From Planctomycetota bacterium (GTDB taxonomy: Bacteria; Planctomycetota; Brocadiia; SM23-32; JAKLEA01), in NCBI GenBank assembly GCA_022711755.1, contig JAKLEA010000008.1, positions 62,001 to 126,000 on the forward strand: a stretch of 64,000 nucleotides of DNA. Direction: 5' to 3'. Below are positions 28,401-35,960 of this stretch, piece by piece. How positions within the stretch are numbered: the first letter of the stretch is position 1; every line of letters begins with the position of its first letter. The notes below the pieces were generated by a model. It had not been told where the DNA came from and did not search any database. It worked only from the letters and a program-made list of their open reading frames with translations. A program made the position numbers and the translations under genes.

Positions 28401-29350
28401 CGGAACTTATGCGCGTTAAAGGGGATTTCAACGTCGCCAATGAGGACTCGCTGGACAGGCTCCCCGCGTCCGCGCGATGGGCGATCTGGCCGCTCGCCTT
28501 CGGAGCGTCGGATGAGGCGTTTGACAGGATGATCGCATTCGTCCGCAACGGCGGGATTCTCCTGGTCACAGGCGATCTGACGGTTTCGGCCTCCCGGGAA
28601 AGAACGCGGCGGGAGAAGGTCGAGGCGCTGGGCCTTCCGGTTCCCGATCCGTTTGATCCGTTCGCGGAAGCGAAATTGTCCGCAAAACCGGAATGGAAGG
28701 AAATCGGCAGGGGGCGGATTCTCTACGTTCCAATGATGCTGGAGCTTGCCGCGCCGGACATGGTTCGCGAGGTATACGCCAGGTTTCTGGCCGAGGGTGG
28801 AGCGCCGAAGAGGGCGCTCCTGACCGACGATCCGGACGCGATACTCTTTGAGACTCCGACGGCGGACGGCGGGAAGGTCATGATCCTCGCCGCTGAGGAA
28901 GGCGATCTCAGGAGCGTCAAAGTTATGACTGCGGCGGGAGAGACGGAATGCCGCATCGCCGGCGGTCTGCCGAGCCTGTTGTGGCTGGACGGCTCCGGGC
29001 GTGTTCTTGGCCGGGAAGAACCAACCGCGCAACCGGACGGATCGCTTGCTCACTCCGCGCTGGTCGGCCTTGACGGAAAGCCGCTGGACGAGGCGCAGTC
29101 TCTCCTTGTTCTCCCATTCCTGAAAGGCCGTATCGCATCGCCTTCCCCGGCCGGGAATACAGAGATCGCTTTCTTCGACATTTCGAATCATGAACTGCGT
29201 CAGTTGTCCGCATGGCGGCGGATGACGGCGGATGACGGCGGGGTTTCCTGCATTGACATGCCCGCCTCGCTCGATTTCGCAATCGTCTGTCCCGAAGGCG
29301 CAAACCGCGAAGCGGTCGAGACCGCAAGAAAGCTTTTGTGGCTTCGCTGA
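25472..29350 (+). CDS. Secreted cellulase/beta-galactosidase-like glycoside hydrolase
   Basis: 1292 residues. A signal peptide (MRVSLVAPVVLGISASVIFG) is followed by a carbohydrate-binding-like beta domain (to about residue 200), a GATase-like domain, Ig-like strands, and a TIM barrel from about residue 585. The barrel contains YDVQNEPAV with Glu716 as candidate acid/base and LSIGEFGHQE with Glu860 as candidate nucleophile, the clan GH-A arrangement. WLKQRYGSIEKAWKAWG is typical of GH42/GH5-like enzymes. After the barrel, ARWAIWPLAFGASDEAFDRM and FVRNGGILLVTGD match the trimerisation-type (GATase-like) domain of beta-galactosidases. GGGAGG 8 nt before ATG 25472 sets the start although the frame is open further upstream. 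DUF6785 paralogue C lies 90 nt downstream. Homologous to the partial gene at 62105. Confidence 0.82.
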   Translation: MGIMRVSLVAPVVLGISASVIFGADNAAQYEEMPIPGFSAPDVWRKHMDGGNPPETAPDAETRHDGKPSLRVTYRNNPPDWGNLVMETSVPPDATALKFRVFKHSATEAAAMHVWLWESDGDAWVQRVSFGSKQIANLEPGWHEATLNIADFNFDPRGKKTRNMLDTVRMLFGCNFGDFSVSIADARWVCRKKGEAPPPPRTKNLQIAQGAAGRMAVWSAGKTGTSQHFSGWGITALEGGDLMDPAVLNAANFDVLFLPESPVFPAGAKQPLLGFLKGGGCMITVGGYAFDSLRNWTGEAWAAQGMGITARQMSAETEITDINGRRGKSGDSMTLFPDAIAIFDPAYHLLDARYARPARGEHIFNSEFRLPAGDFAPGEDAFKGYAATALDDWSNPVFAVRRARYVPLLDSSDAAGRSRGPLGGMLLHYDGPFKGSAWAFFGVTNADLFSKAEIASRLPELAACLKRRIFICEFATELACYRPGEEITAEIKIANFGPGEPDIEVVFDDLSNPGGAALKLKPARGQIASAKINLGLAAAGRDGLRRRAAKILLDGRVIDSMDAGYVVWDGKGPSSEKGITFEGNYFRRGGRSVFMCGSNQTGIMFSTQDENPLTWDDDFRTMSDENLRLLRILHFSPFSSKEPKGLAEEPPLKLQRQTDAILWLAARHGVTVFLTLHDWMGVDLTDEELAAQRKWAAYWTGRYRDAKNIIYDVQNEPAVQLADTPQALTLWNEWLKQRYGSIEKAWKAWGQESISPKELVFRPDNSPPRERDTVAIDRQKYKCFLINRWVKANAEGIRDGDPDAVYTVGYLPSMEPADKVMGAENVCFSNMHYYGPVGRLPGELKFIDRRFEGKGLSIGEFGHQEAHGLRVNGADGTADRESISRFLMTTHYCLGLGGAFACNWDIKDMTGSVFPWGVHHADLVPKPVALAFRNMALLLAMPEPVYRDPGLCFILPDGFRLGAEYSRINGALREAMAELMRVKGDFNVANEDSLDRLPASARWAIWPLAFGASDEAFDRMIAFVRNGGILLVTGDLTVSASRERTRREKVEALGLPVPDPFDPFAEAKLSAKPEWKEIGRGRILYVPMMLELAAPDMVREVYARFLAEGGAPKRALLTDDPDAILFETPTADGGKVMILAAEEGDLRSVKVMTAAGETECRIAGGLPSLLWLDGSGRVLGREEPTAQPDGSLAHSALVGLDGKPLDEAQSLLVLPFLKGRIASPSPAGNTEIAFFDISNHELRQLSAWRRMTADDGGVSCIDMPASLDFAIVCPEGANREAVETARKLLWLR

Positions 29351-29440
29351 CGCCAAGTTAACATTCGGGGGGTATTTGCAGTCCGCGCGTGGGCGCAACG
29401 GCCGAATCTTTTCGGAGAACAGGATCGGAAAAAGGCAGCT

Positions 29441-31462
29441 ATGTCCGTAGAGTTCATGCAGCAAGCCTCCGGGGAGGCAAGGGCGATTCTGGATGCCGCG
29501 CCGGTTTCGCGCCACAACGGGATTACGCTGCGCTCGGTCCTCATCGGCCTCCTGTGCGTCGCCGTGGTAGCCGGATTCACCCCATATAACGACTGGTACC
29601 GCGACAATACCTTCTTTGTCGGCAACAATTTCTCCATCGGCGTCCTGTTCATGATCGCGTTCCTCGTGCTGGCCTGCAATACGGTCTGCAAACGGTTCTT
29701 CGAGGGCGCGCACCTGAGCTTCTCCGAGCTTGCCGTCATCCTGACGATGGCATGGGCGGCCTGCGTCGTCCCGACCAGCGGACTGACGCGCTACTGGATA
29801 CCAACCATCATCGTCCCCGCCCGGCTTGAGTTAAGCCACAGCACATTCAAATACGTTCTTCCGCATATTCCAGACAAACTGATGGTCTGCATGGATCCTG
29901 ACGATCCGGTGATGACGGATTTCTTCTTTGGGAATAAAGACGGCAAAGTCCCTTGGGATGCGTGGATCGGCCCTTTGCTGCGATGGAGCGCGATTATCAT
30001 TCCCTTCATGGGAATGCTTGTCGCACTGAGCATCCTCATCAGACAGCAGTGGATGCGGCACGAACAGCTTACCTTTCCTCTCAGCCAGGTTATGGTGAGC
30101 ATCATCGAGGAGCCGGCCCGGGGGAGGCTGCTCAATTCATTTTTCCACAACCCTCTCGCCTGGATAGGGCTTGGGGCTGTCGCTTTTCTTCACCTGCTCA
30201 ACGGCCTCCACGTCTACTACCCGCAGGTTCCCAGTTTTCCGCTTTATTGCAACCTCTACCCGCTGTTCTGGAACTGGCCCTGGTGGCACATGACCTGGGG
30301 TCTGAAAGGCGGTCCCATCCTGGTCGGCGTCGTCTGCATGACGGTTCTCGTGCCGAAGGACGTCGCCTTCAGCATCTGGTTCTTCATGCTGGCTTCCGGC
30401 CTGTTCCGCATCGGATACATCTATCTGGGCATTCCCGTGATAGAGGATCATGGAGTTCAACAATTCGGGGGCTATCTCGTTCTCGGCGCCGCCATGACGT
30501 ATGTCGCGCGATCTTATCTCTGGAAATCGTTCCGCAACATCCGCCGCCTGCCGATAAGAAACTCCCTCAACCCGGAAGACCGCCAGGCTTCGTGGGGAAT
30601 GTTCTTCTGCCTGCTCTGCTCGCTTGTCTGCATGGCGTGGCTCTGGTATTGGGGGCCGCGCACCGCGATGTCGCTCTTCTGGTTCGCAATGCTAATCCTT
30701 CTGATGATCTGCGCCCATATTGTTCTGACACGGATGGTCTGCGAAGCCGGGGTCATATTCGTTATGACCATCTGGTGGCCCGGCACAATCTTCCTGAAGT
30801 TTCTCCACGTCAGCGATCTCGGCCCGATCACCGTGGCCGTCTGCATCCTTGCCACCATGGTGCTGACCTGCGACATGCGGGAGACCCTGCTGCCCTACGC
30901 CTGCAATTCCCAGTATGCGACCAGTTACAGCAAATACCTCAAACCCGCTTCGGTCGCTCTCCTCATGATGCTGGCCGTCATAGTCGCCCTTGCCATATCC
31001 CCCGCAGTGAGCGTCAAGCTCCACTACAAATACAGCCTGGCTGCGATGGACGGCTATTCGCCGGACTGGTGCCAGCGCATGTTCTGGGGATCATTCTGGG
31101 AAGACTCGCTCCACCCGCGTCCACATACCCGCGAGTGGGTGAATTTCGGCTGCGGCGCGGGCCTGACCGCCCTCCTCACCGCGATGCACCTGCGCTTCGT
31201 CTGGTGGCCGTTTCACCCGATAGGCTACGTCGCCGCAAACACATGGGCCTGCCACATGATGGTCTTCTCAACTTTTCTGGGATGGTGTATCAAGTGGCTT
31301 GTGATGCGCTACGGCGGATCATCCTTCTACCTGAAAGTTCGTCCTTTGTTCATAGGCGGAGCAATCGGAGAAGCACTTATCTCCGGATTCTGGATGATGT
31401 GGGCCGTCTACCTTTTCCTTGCGGGAGTCGTGCCGAAAAGCTTTGTCGTGATGCCGCAGTAG
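29441..31462 (+). CDS. DUF6785/DUF6784-type polytopic membrane protein, paralogue C
   Basis: 673 residues. HNGITLRSVLIGLLCVAVVA is followed by YNDWYRDNTFFVGNNFSIG, then FPLSQVMVSIIEEPARGR, LHVYYPQVPSFPL, a late WWPFHPIG and MRYGGSSFYLKVRPLFIG with GE. Compared with B it lacks the soluble insertion. The order of motifs is identical in all three paralogues, so the whole protein is one conserved unit. AAAGG precedes the ATG. It stands directly behind a secreted glycoside hydrolase, consistent with, but not proof of, transport of the hydrolysis product. The SPL-like gene follows after 21 nt. Confidence 0.8.
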   Translation: MSVEFMQQASGEARAILDAAPVSRHNGITLRSVLIGLLCVAVVAGFTPYNDWYRDNTFFVGNNFSIGVLFMIAFLVLACNTVCKRFFEGAHLSFSELAVILTMAWAACVVPTSGLTRYWIPTIIVPARLELSHSTFKYVLPHIPDKLMVCMDPDDPVMTDFFFGNKDGKVPWDAWIGPLLRWSAIIIPFMGMLVALSILIRQQWMRHEQLTFPLSQVMVSIIEEPARGRLLNSFFHNPLAWIGLGAVAFLHLLNGLHVYYPQVPSFPLYCNLYPLFWNWPWWHMTWGLKGGPILVGVVCMTVLVPKDVAFSIWFFMLASGLFRIGYIYLGIPVIEDHGVQQFGGYLVLGAAMTYVARSYLWKSFRNIRRLPIRNSLNPEDRQASWGMFFCLLCSLVCMAWLWYWGPRTAMSLFWFAMLILLMICAHIVLTRMVCEAGVIFVMTIWWPGTIFLKFLHVSDLGPITVAVCILATMVLTCDMRETLLPYACNSQYATSYSKYLKPASVALLMMLAVIVALAISPAVSVKLHYKYSLAAMDGYSPDWCQRMFWGSFWEDSLHPRPHTREWVNFGCGAGLTALLTAMHLRFVWWPFHPIGYVAANTWACHMMVFSTFLGWCIKWLVMRYGGSSFYLKVRPLFIGGAIGEALISGFWMMWAVYLFLAGVVPKSFVVMPQ

Positions 31463-31483
31463 CCCCCCCGATCGGACTGTCGC

Positions 31484-32725
31484 ATGTTCCCATTGAAAGT
31501 CAGAGACGTAATCATCACCGAGCGCGTGGTCTCGCCTGAATCCCGAACGGCTGCTGATCGTATCCTCTCAATGGTTGAGGCTCAGTCCGTCCGGCGCATG
31601 GACGACGCGCAACTCAACGATTTTCTGATTCAAGATTTCGCGTCGCGATCTTCAGGCAGGACTGGACAAAGCCGGAACAATCAGGAACTCATCCTCATCC
31701 TCAACGCCTTTTCGTGGCCGAGCGATGAGGAAGCGAGGGACAAGCGCGCAAGGCTTCCCGCGCTGGGCGGAATACCGATGCTGATGGGGCAGGGCGCGTG
31801 GACCTTCCGGGATGCCGCAAGCCTGCGACGCCACAGCAACGGCGTCTGCCAGTCCGCATTCGAGGTCCACTGCGCCTACGGTTGCTGCCACGATTGCCGC
31901 TACTGCCACGTCGGCAGCCACATCAACCTGATGCTCAACATGGGCGAGCTTGCCGGGCGTCTGGAGGCGTTCATGCCCCGCATCCCCTGGCAGCGGCTTT
32001 ACAAGTTCGACAATTACACGGATCAGATATGCTACGAGCCGGAGCTTGGCGCGTCAAAAACGATGGTGGAATTCTTTGCCGGGCAGCGGGATCGCTATCT
32101 GCTCCTGTATACCCGCAGCGACAACATCGCCCACCTGCTTGACTTGGAGCATCGCGGGCATACGATCATCAACTGGAGCCTGTCAACCGGGCGGCAGGCC
32201 GCGCTGCTCGAACCCGCCGCCCCGACCCCGCAGGCGCGCATCGAGGCCATGCGCCGCTGCGCCGAGGCCGGATACCGCGTCCGCGTCAGGCTCTCGCCCA
32301 TCGTTCCGCTTGCAGGATGGGAAGACGATATCACGGAACTTGCGGCGACGCTGCTTTCGCGGGTCAGCCCCGACCTTATTACTTTGGATGTCGTCGGATG
32401 GATGACCGCGCGGCAGATGTCCGAGTGCATGGACATAGGCAGTTTCGCTCCCGACGCGCGCAAGGAGGTTGAGACGCTTCTCGAAACCCGGCCCGATACG
32501 ATCCGGGGAAAGCATCTTCTGAGTCACGAATTGCGGACGCGGATATTTGAAAGAACGCTGGACGCCTTTCGCGGGATTGATCCGGGCGTACGCCTGTCAA
32601 TCTGCATGGAAACACCCGAAATGTGGGAAACGATGGGGGAAAGACTCGGCATGAAACCCGGAGGTCAGGTCTGCTGCTGCGCCCCAACCAGCGCGCCGGG
32701 GCATCCGATGCTGCGGTCACATTGA
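31484..32725 (+). CDS. Spore photoproduct lyase-like radical SAM protein
   Basis: 413 residues. The [4Fe-4S] motif CX3CX2C lies within HCAYGCCHDCRYC near residue 130, as in SPL enzymes. It is followed by YKFDNYTDQICYEPELG, then FFAGQRDRYLLLYTRSDN and LLDLEHRGHTIINWSLST, a run that parallels the SPL substrate-binding region. The C-terminus has SICMETPEMWETMG and a CCC cluster near residue 400. SPL repairs the thymine dimer of UV-irradiated spores; here no sporulation gene is visible, so the true substrate may differ (other photoproducts, or a different radical reaction). The first 100 residues have no clear family match. No good ribosome-binding site; it is probably co-transcribed with DUF6785 paralogue C. 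Confidence 0.8.
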   Translation: MFPLKVRDVIITERVVSPESRTAADRILSMVEAQSVRRMDDAQLNDFLIQDFASRSSGRTGQSRNNQELILILNAFSWPSDEEARDKRARLPALGGIPMLMGQGAWTFRDAASLRRHSNGVCQSAFEVHCAYGCCHDCRYCHVGSHINLMLNMGELAGRLEAFMPRIPWQRLYKFDNYTDQICYEPELGASKTMVEFFAGQRDRYLLLYTRSDNIAHLLDLEHRGHTIINWSLSTGRQAALLEPAAPTPQARIEAMRRCAEAGYRVRVRLSPIVPLAGWEDDITELAATLLSRVSPDLITLDVVGWMTARQMSECMDIGSFAPDARKEVETLLETRPDTIRGKHLLSHELRTRIFERTLDAFRGIDPGVRLSICMETPEMWETMGERLGMKPGGQVCCCAPTSAPGHPMLRSH

Positions 32726-32794
32726 ATGAATGACGCATTCTCCAGTCGCCTGATACCTGCGGTACAAGTAATTCGGAAATATGGTAAAAAACAC

Positions 32795-32822
32795 TTGACA
32801 TCTAACATGAGACTTATATCAT
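32795..32822 (+). promoter_or_regulatory. Promoter of the low-GC island
   Basis: TTGACA (32795-32800) and TATCAT (32817-32822) are separated by 16 nt, 105 nt before the start at 32928. The -35 is perfect and the -10 matches five of six positions. It is the best sigma-70 promoter I see in the window. Confidence 0.65.
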
Positions 32823-32927
32823 GTGAACTGTAAGCTTTGTATCGGTTTACCTTTCGGGTAAGCCTTGTTCTCAGAGAAGCGGACATGCTGAAGTCCGCGG
32901 GGATCTTTGTTGAAAGGGGAAACTGCT

Positions 32928-34058
32928 ATGAAGTCAGGGAAAATGTGCTGTTGGTGGTTGCGCGTGGTCCTGTCGCCGGTGGTTCTCTTGTTTGTATTGT
33001 TGGGATGCAAACCAAAGAACGAATTCCAGGTTGCAGAAGAGTATACGAGCCGCAAAGGCCCCATAACTGTAACAAACCTGGAAGCAGGCGGTGACGCGCA
33101 ACAGGTAAACGGGGCTACTCCAAATGGGGTGAAAAACACCAAGATGGTATTGGCTAGTAGAACGGCTACTTTGGCTGGCGGTACAATAGATGGCAGGAAT
33201 GTGGTCTGGATAAAGGGGGGAGCGACATTCGCTTTCGAGACACCGGAACTGAGTGTTGGAGAGCAATCGTTCACCGGAAACGTTTCCTGTAGTGTGACGT
33301 ACACTGCCGGTTCGGCGATTCCGCACACTTGGGGTGTCAGACAGATAGATACGGTTAAAGTAGTTGGATTCGAGAGTTGCAGTGTGTGGGGGGAAATTAA
33401 TTCGGAGGACGGCAAATCTGGCACAGTTCACTTCAAGGGCGCTTTCTATCCGCATGAGGCTGGCATAAGCGTGTTTGCCGTCGTCAGTATCACGCGCGGC
33501 ACAGGGACAATTGCTTCAGGCAGTGGCACAGCTATAACGATAGGGAGTGGTTCATTCGAAAATCAATTTGTGGTCAGCACCACCGGGGGTGAGCAACTTT
33601 CAGGCGGAACGATTAATGCTACATTCCGAGCCACATCGCAAGGGTATAGCGATAATGGCGAGGCAACCGGATCTTTTGGTGGCGTTCAAACACAAGGAGA
33701 ACAAGTGATATGTGATTCCGGGGATATGGACAGTGAGATAGTACAAGAAGCTGCCACCGAGAATCCGATCGTAGAAGACAGTCTTGAGGAACTTATTTCA
33801 GTTATCCTTGAACAGATGCCAAATGAATCACGAGAAGCCGCTATCGCTTTCGCTACAAGTGGTGGGGTTGGAAAAGGGCGGCTGATTGCTGAAATGATGC
33901 GAAGCATTGACATGAGGGAAGTGATGAGACTATATAGGTCGCTTCCCAAGGAGGAGCAGGAGAAAATTCGCAGAATAGTCATTGAGTATATTCAAAGCCT
34001 GGAACCTCCCTTCAGACAGATGGCGTGGGCAATGATGTCGCCGTATATTGATGGTTGA
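32928..34058 (+). CDS. Orphan lipoprotein, unknown function
   Basis: 376 residues. The N-terminus (KMCCWWLRVVLSPVVLLFVLLGCK) is a lipoprotein signal peptide with lipobox LLGC. The middle part is Gly/Thr/Ser-rich and looks beta-structured: a stretch with TGNVSCSVTYTAGSA, then GTGTIASGSGTAITIGSGSF, then GGTINATFRATSQGYSD. The C-terminal 110 residues are alpha-helical and acidic (EDSLEELISVILEQMPNESR). I recognise no family. AAAGGGGA lies 7 nt before ATG 32928; an in-frame TTG seven codons earlier is disfavoured. Base composition is lower in GC than the flanks (one sampled 60-base line counts 48 percent against 63 percent in the SPL-like gene), suggesting recent acquisition. Confidence 0.7.
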   Translation: MKSGKMCCWWLRVVLSPVVLLFVLLGCKPKNEFQVAEEYTSRKGPITVTNLEAGGDAQQVNGATPNGVKNTKMVLASRTATLAGGTIDGRNVVWIKGGATFAFETPELSVGEQSFTGNVSCSVTYTAGSAIPHTWGVRQIDTVKVVGFESCSVWGEINSEDGKSGTVHFKGAFYPHEAGISVFAVVSITRGTGTIASGSGTAITIGSGSFENQFVVSTTGGEQLSGGTINATFRATSQGYSDNGEATGSFGGVQTQGEQVICDSGDMDSEIVQEAATENPIVEDSLEELISVILEQMPNESREAAIAFATSGGVGKGRLIAEMMRSIDMREVMRLYRSLPKEEQEKIRRIVIEYIQSLEPPFRQMAWAMMSPYIDG

Positions 34059-34135
34059 TGGTACAAGCTAGTTGTTCTGCGTTCGACAGACGGCATCCGG
34101 ATTTTCTCTTGATGGCGCAAGGGAGGTTTTTTGCG

Positions 34136-35905
34136 ATGAACGTATCCAGCGCAGTTAGAGAGAATGGCTTTTTACGACTGGGGTCGATACTGTTGGTTCT
34201 ATATTGCGTCCTGTTCTGGTCATACGCTTTGCGCGCCGCCGAAACCGTGCCCGTGGATCGTCTGAAAGACATTCTCGAGGAAGACGGCTTACCACTCGAG
34301 GAGAAGAAAGCGCGGCTCACCAACCTGAACGGAGGTTTTGAAAAAAGCTGGTCTGACTCGATTCTGGACGAAGAGGGGATCAATGTCGCTGTGGAGGGGC
34401 TTCGCGTAGGCGAGCCGGGCTTGGCGCAAGACTTGGCTGGATGGATTCTTTCGGCATCCAGATTCGATCGCCGGAAGGCCGAGGAAATCCTATATGGCGT
34501 GGCGGAGGACGCCAAAACACCAGTGGCCAACAGGATTGCCGTTCTCGACTTCGCCCACATAAAGTGGAGGAAGTCCACGGGCCTGTTTCTCAAAGGGCGG
34601 CGGCCGGAGTCCGTGCTACGCGCAATACTCAAGACCGATACTAATCCAGAAGACACACTCATAGTCTTACGCTCCAGATCAGTCGCGGAATGTGAAGGTT
34701 GCCGCTCCAATCTCGTTCGGTTGGTTGTACACCCGGACCAACGGGTAGGTGTTGCGTGTATCGAGTCACTGACATTGAATGACAAGGCTCCCTTTGGAGA
34801 GTTCCAGACCAAGCTGGATATTTTGAAATGGCTTAATCTGGATATTTCTTATCTTTGGCTTGACCAAGAGGAGTCGATTGGAAGACATAGGGCGTGGATG
34901 CTGACAGAAGTTACGGGCGTGAAGACTCCTGATGGCGTACGCCCGAAGGAGTTCTGGCGCGCATGGTGGAAAGAGGCGGAAGCCCGCTACTGCGCCCCGG
35001 ATTCACAGGAGTTGGCAGACGCGCAGAAACGCGTCTGCCGCGGAAGCCATCTTTCGGACGGAAAGAGCTGTATGCCGCCATGGGTCGTGGATGCTTTGAC
35101 AGGAGCCATCGCATCCGCCAAGCCAGAACTGGCCAAAGCAATAGACGATCTATTCAGCGTAGGCATGAGGGGCGTCGAGCGCCCGAAGGAGTTATCTCCT
35201 GGTAAGTTTTGGCCCGCGTGGTGGGAAAAGAACAAGGAAGAGTACTCGCGCATCTACGGCAATCCCCTCGCCGATATTGCAGATAAAAGCCTGACGCTGA
35301 CGGATAGGATGGTTGCCGCCGCACGTCTTCAGAGGGAATTTTATCTTTCCGAAACGGCATCTGAGCGAAACGCCATATTCAATGTACTAACAATTACTTT
35401 GGAATCTGATGGAGACGAAGACGAATTAAGAAAATGGGCGTTGCGGACACTCTTTTTCCTCGCCGGGAACGACTACTTCCCTGAAGACAGAAACAGAATT
35501 GCGAACAGCGTAATGAAATGGTTGGATGGAAATCCGCCAAAAGATACAGGGATGCTCCTGCAATGCTTGGGCCGGTTTGGCAATCCTGCAGAGAATGAGG
35601 CAATCAAGGGTAGATTGCTATCCGTTTTTCGCAATGTTGGAGAAGACATAGAGATTCGCTATTCAGCGCTTGAAGGTTTGGCGGAAGGAATCCGATATGA
35701 CAAGCCCCTCATGGAAGAGATACTCAAATTCGCGGAGCAACAGGAGATATTGAGTCGTGACTTCATCAATAGTGAAAATGCAGTCAACTCTCACTTAACT
35801 GCCGCTTCTGGCGCGAAACGCTGTCTCGGCCGCATAAGCGGCAGATGCCTAACCGAAAGCTGGACGCTCGAAGACTGGCGGAAATATATCCAGTCCATGC
35901 CGTAA
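34136..35905 (+). CDS. Secreted helical-repeat (HEAT-like) protein with duplicated FWxxWW motif, unknown function
   Basis: About 589 residues. The signal peptide GSILLVLYCVLFWSYALRA ends near AAE. The body is helix-rich with HEAT-like spacing. Two long segments are internal duplicates: RPKEFWRAWWKEAEARY (after a GVKTPDGV lead) and a second with SPGKFWPAWWEKNKEEY, about 90 residues apart. A similar 'W..WW' signature appears in the HEAT protein at 50943. The frame is open from 34055, overlapping the preceding gene, but GGGAGG lies 9 nt before the ATG at 34136. It is encoded in the same lower-GC stretch and on the same strand as the orphan lipoprotein, so the two probably form one unit. No enzyme motif is seen. 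Confidence 0.7.
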   Translation: MNVSSAVRENGFLRLGSILLVLYCVLFWSYALRAAETVPVDRLKDILEEDGLPLEEKKARLTNLNGGFEKSWSDSILDEEGINVAVEGLRVGEPGLAQDLAGWILSASRFDRRKAEEILYGVAEDAKTPVANRIAVLDFAHIKWRKSTGLFLKGRRPESVLRAILKTDTNPEDTLIVLRSRSVAECEGCRSNLVRLVVHPDQRVGVACIESLTLNDKAPFGEFQTKLDILKWLNLDISYLWLDQEESIGRHRAWMLTEVTGVKTPDGVRPKEFWRAWWKEAEARYCAPDSQELADAQKRVCRGSHLSDGKSCMPPWVVDALTGAIASAKPELAKAIDDLFSVGMRGVERPKELSPGKFWPAWWEKNKEEYSRIYGNPLADIADKSLTLTDRMVAAARLQREFYLSETASERNAIFNVLTITLESDGDEDELRKWALRTLFFLAGNDYFPEDRNRIANSVMKWLDGNPPKDTGMLLQCLGRFGNPAENEAIKGRLLSVFRNVGEDIEIRYSALEGLAEGIRYDKPLMEEILKFAEQQEILSRDFINSENAVNSHLTAASGAKRCLGRISGRCLTESWTLEDWRKYIQSMP

Positions 35906-35960
35906 CGCGAGTTTGTCTCCGATTGCTGCTACTCGCCAATGGTACCGCGAAGGTTGTATC

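Noticed and set aside
27956..29713. Long open frame of 585 codons on the minus strand opposite the glycoside hydrolase
   Set aside because: Antisense shadow produced by high GC in third codon positions; Arg/Pro/Gly-rich composition, no ribosome-binding site, and the plus strand codes for a clear enzyme.
29953..31539. 528-codon plus-strand frame overlapping DUF6785 paralogue C in another frame
   Set aside because: Arg/Pro/His-rich translation, typical of an out-of-frame reading of a membrane protein gene.
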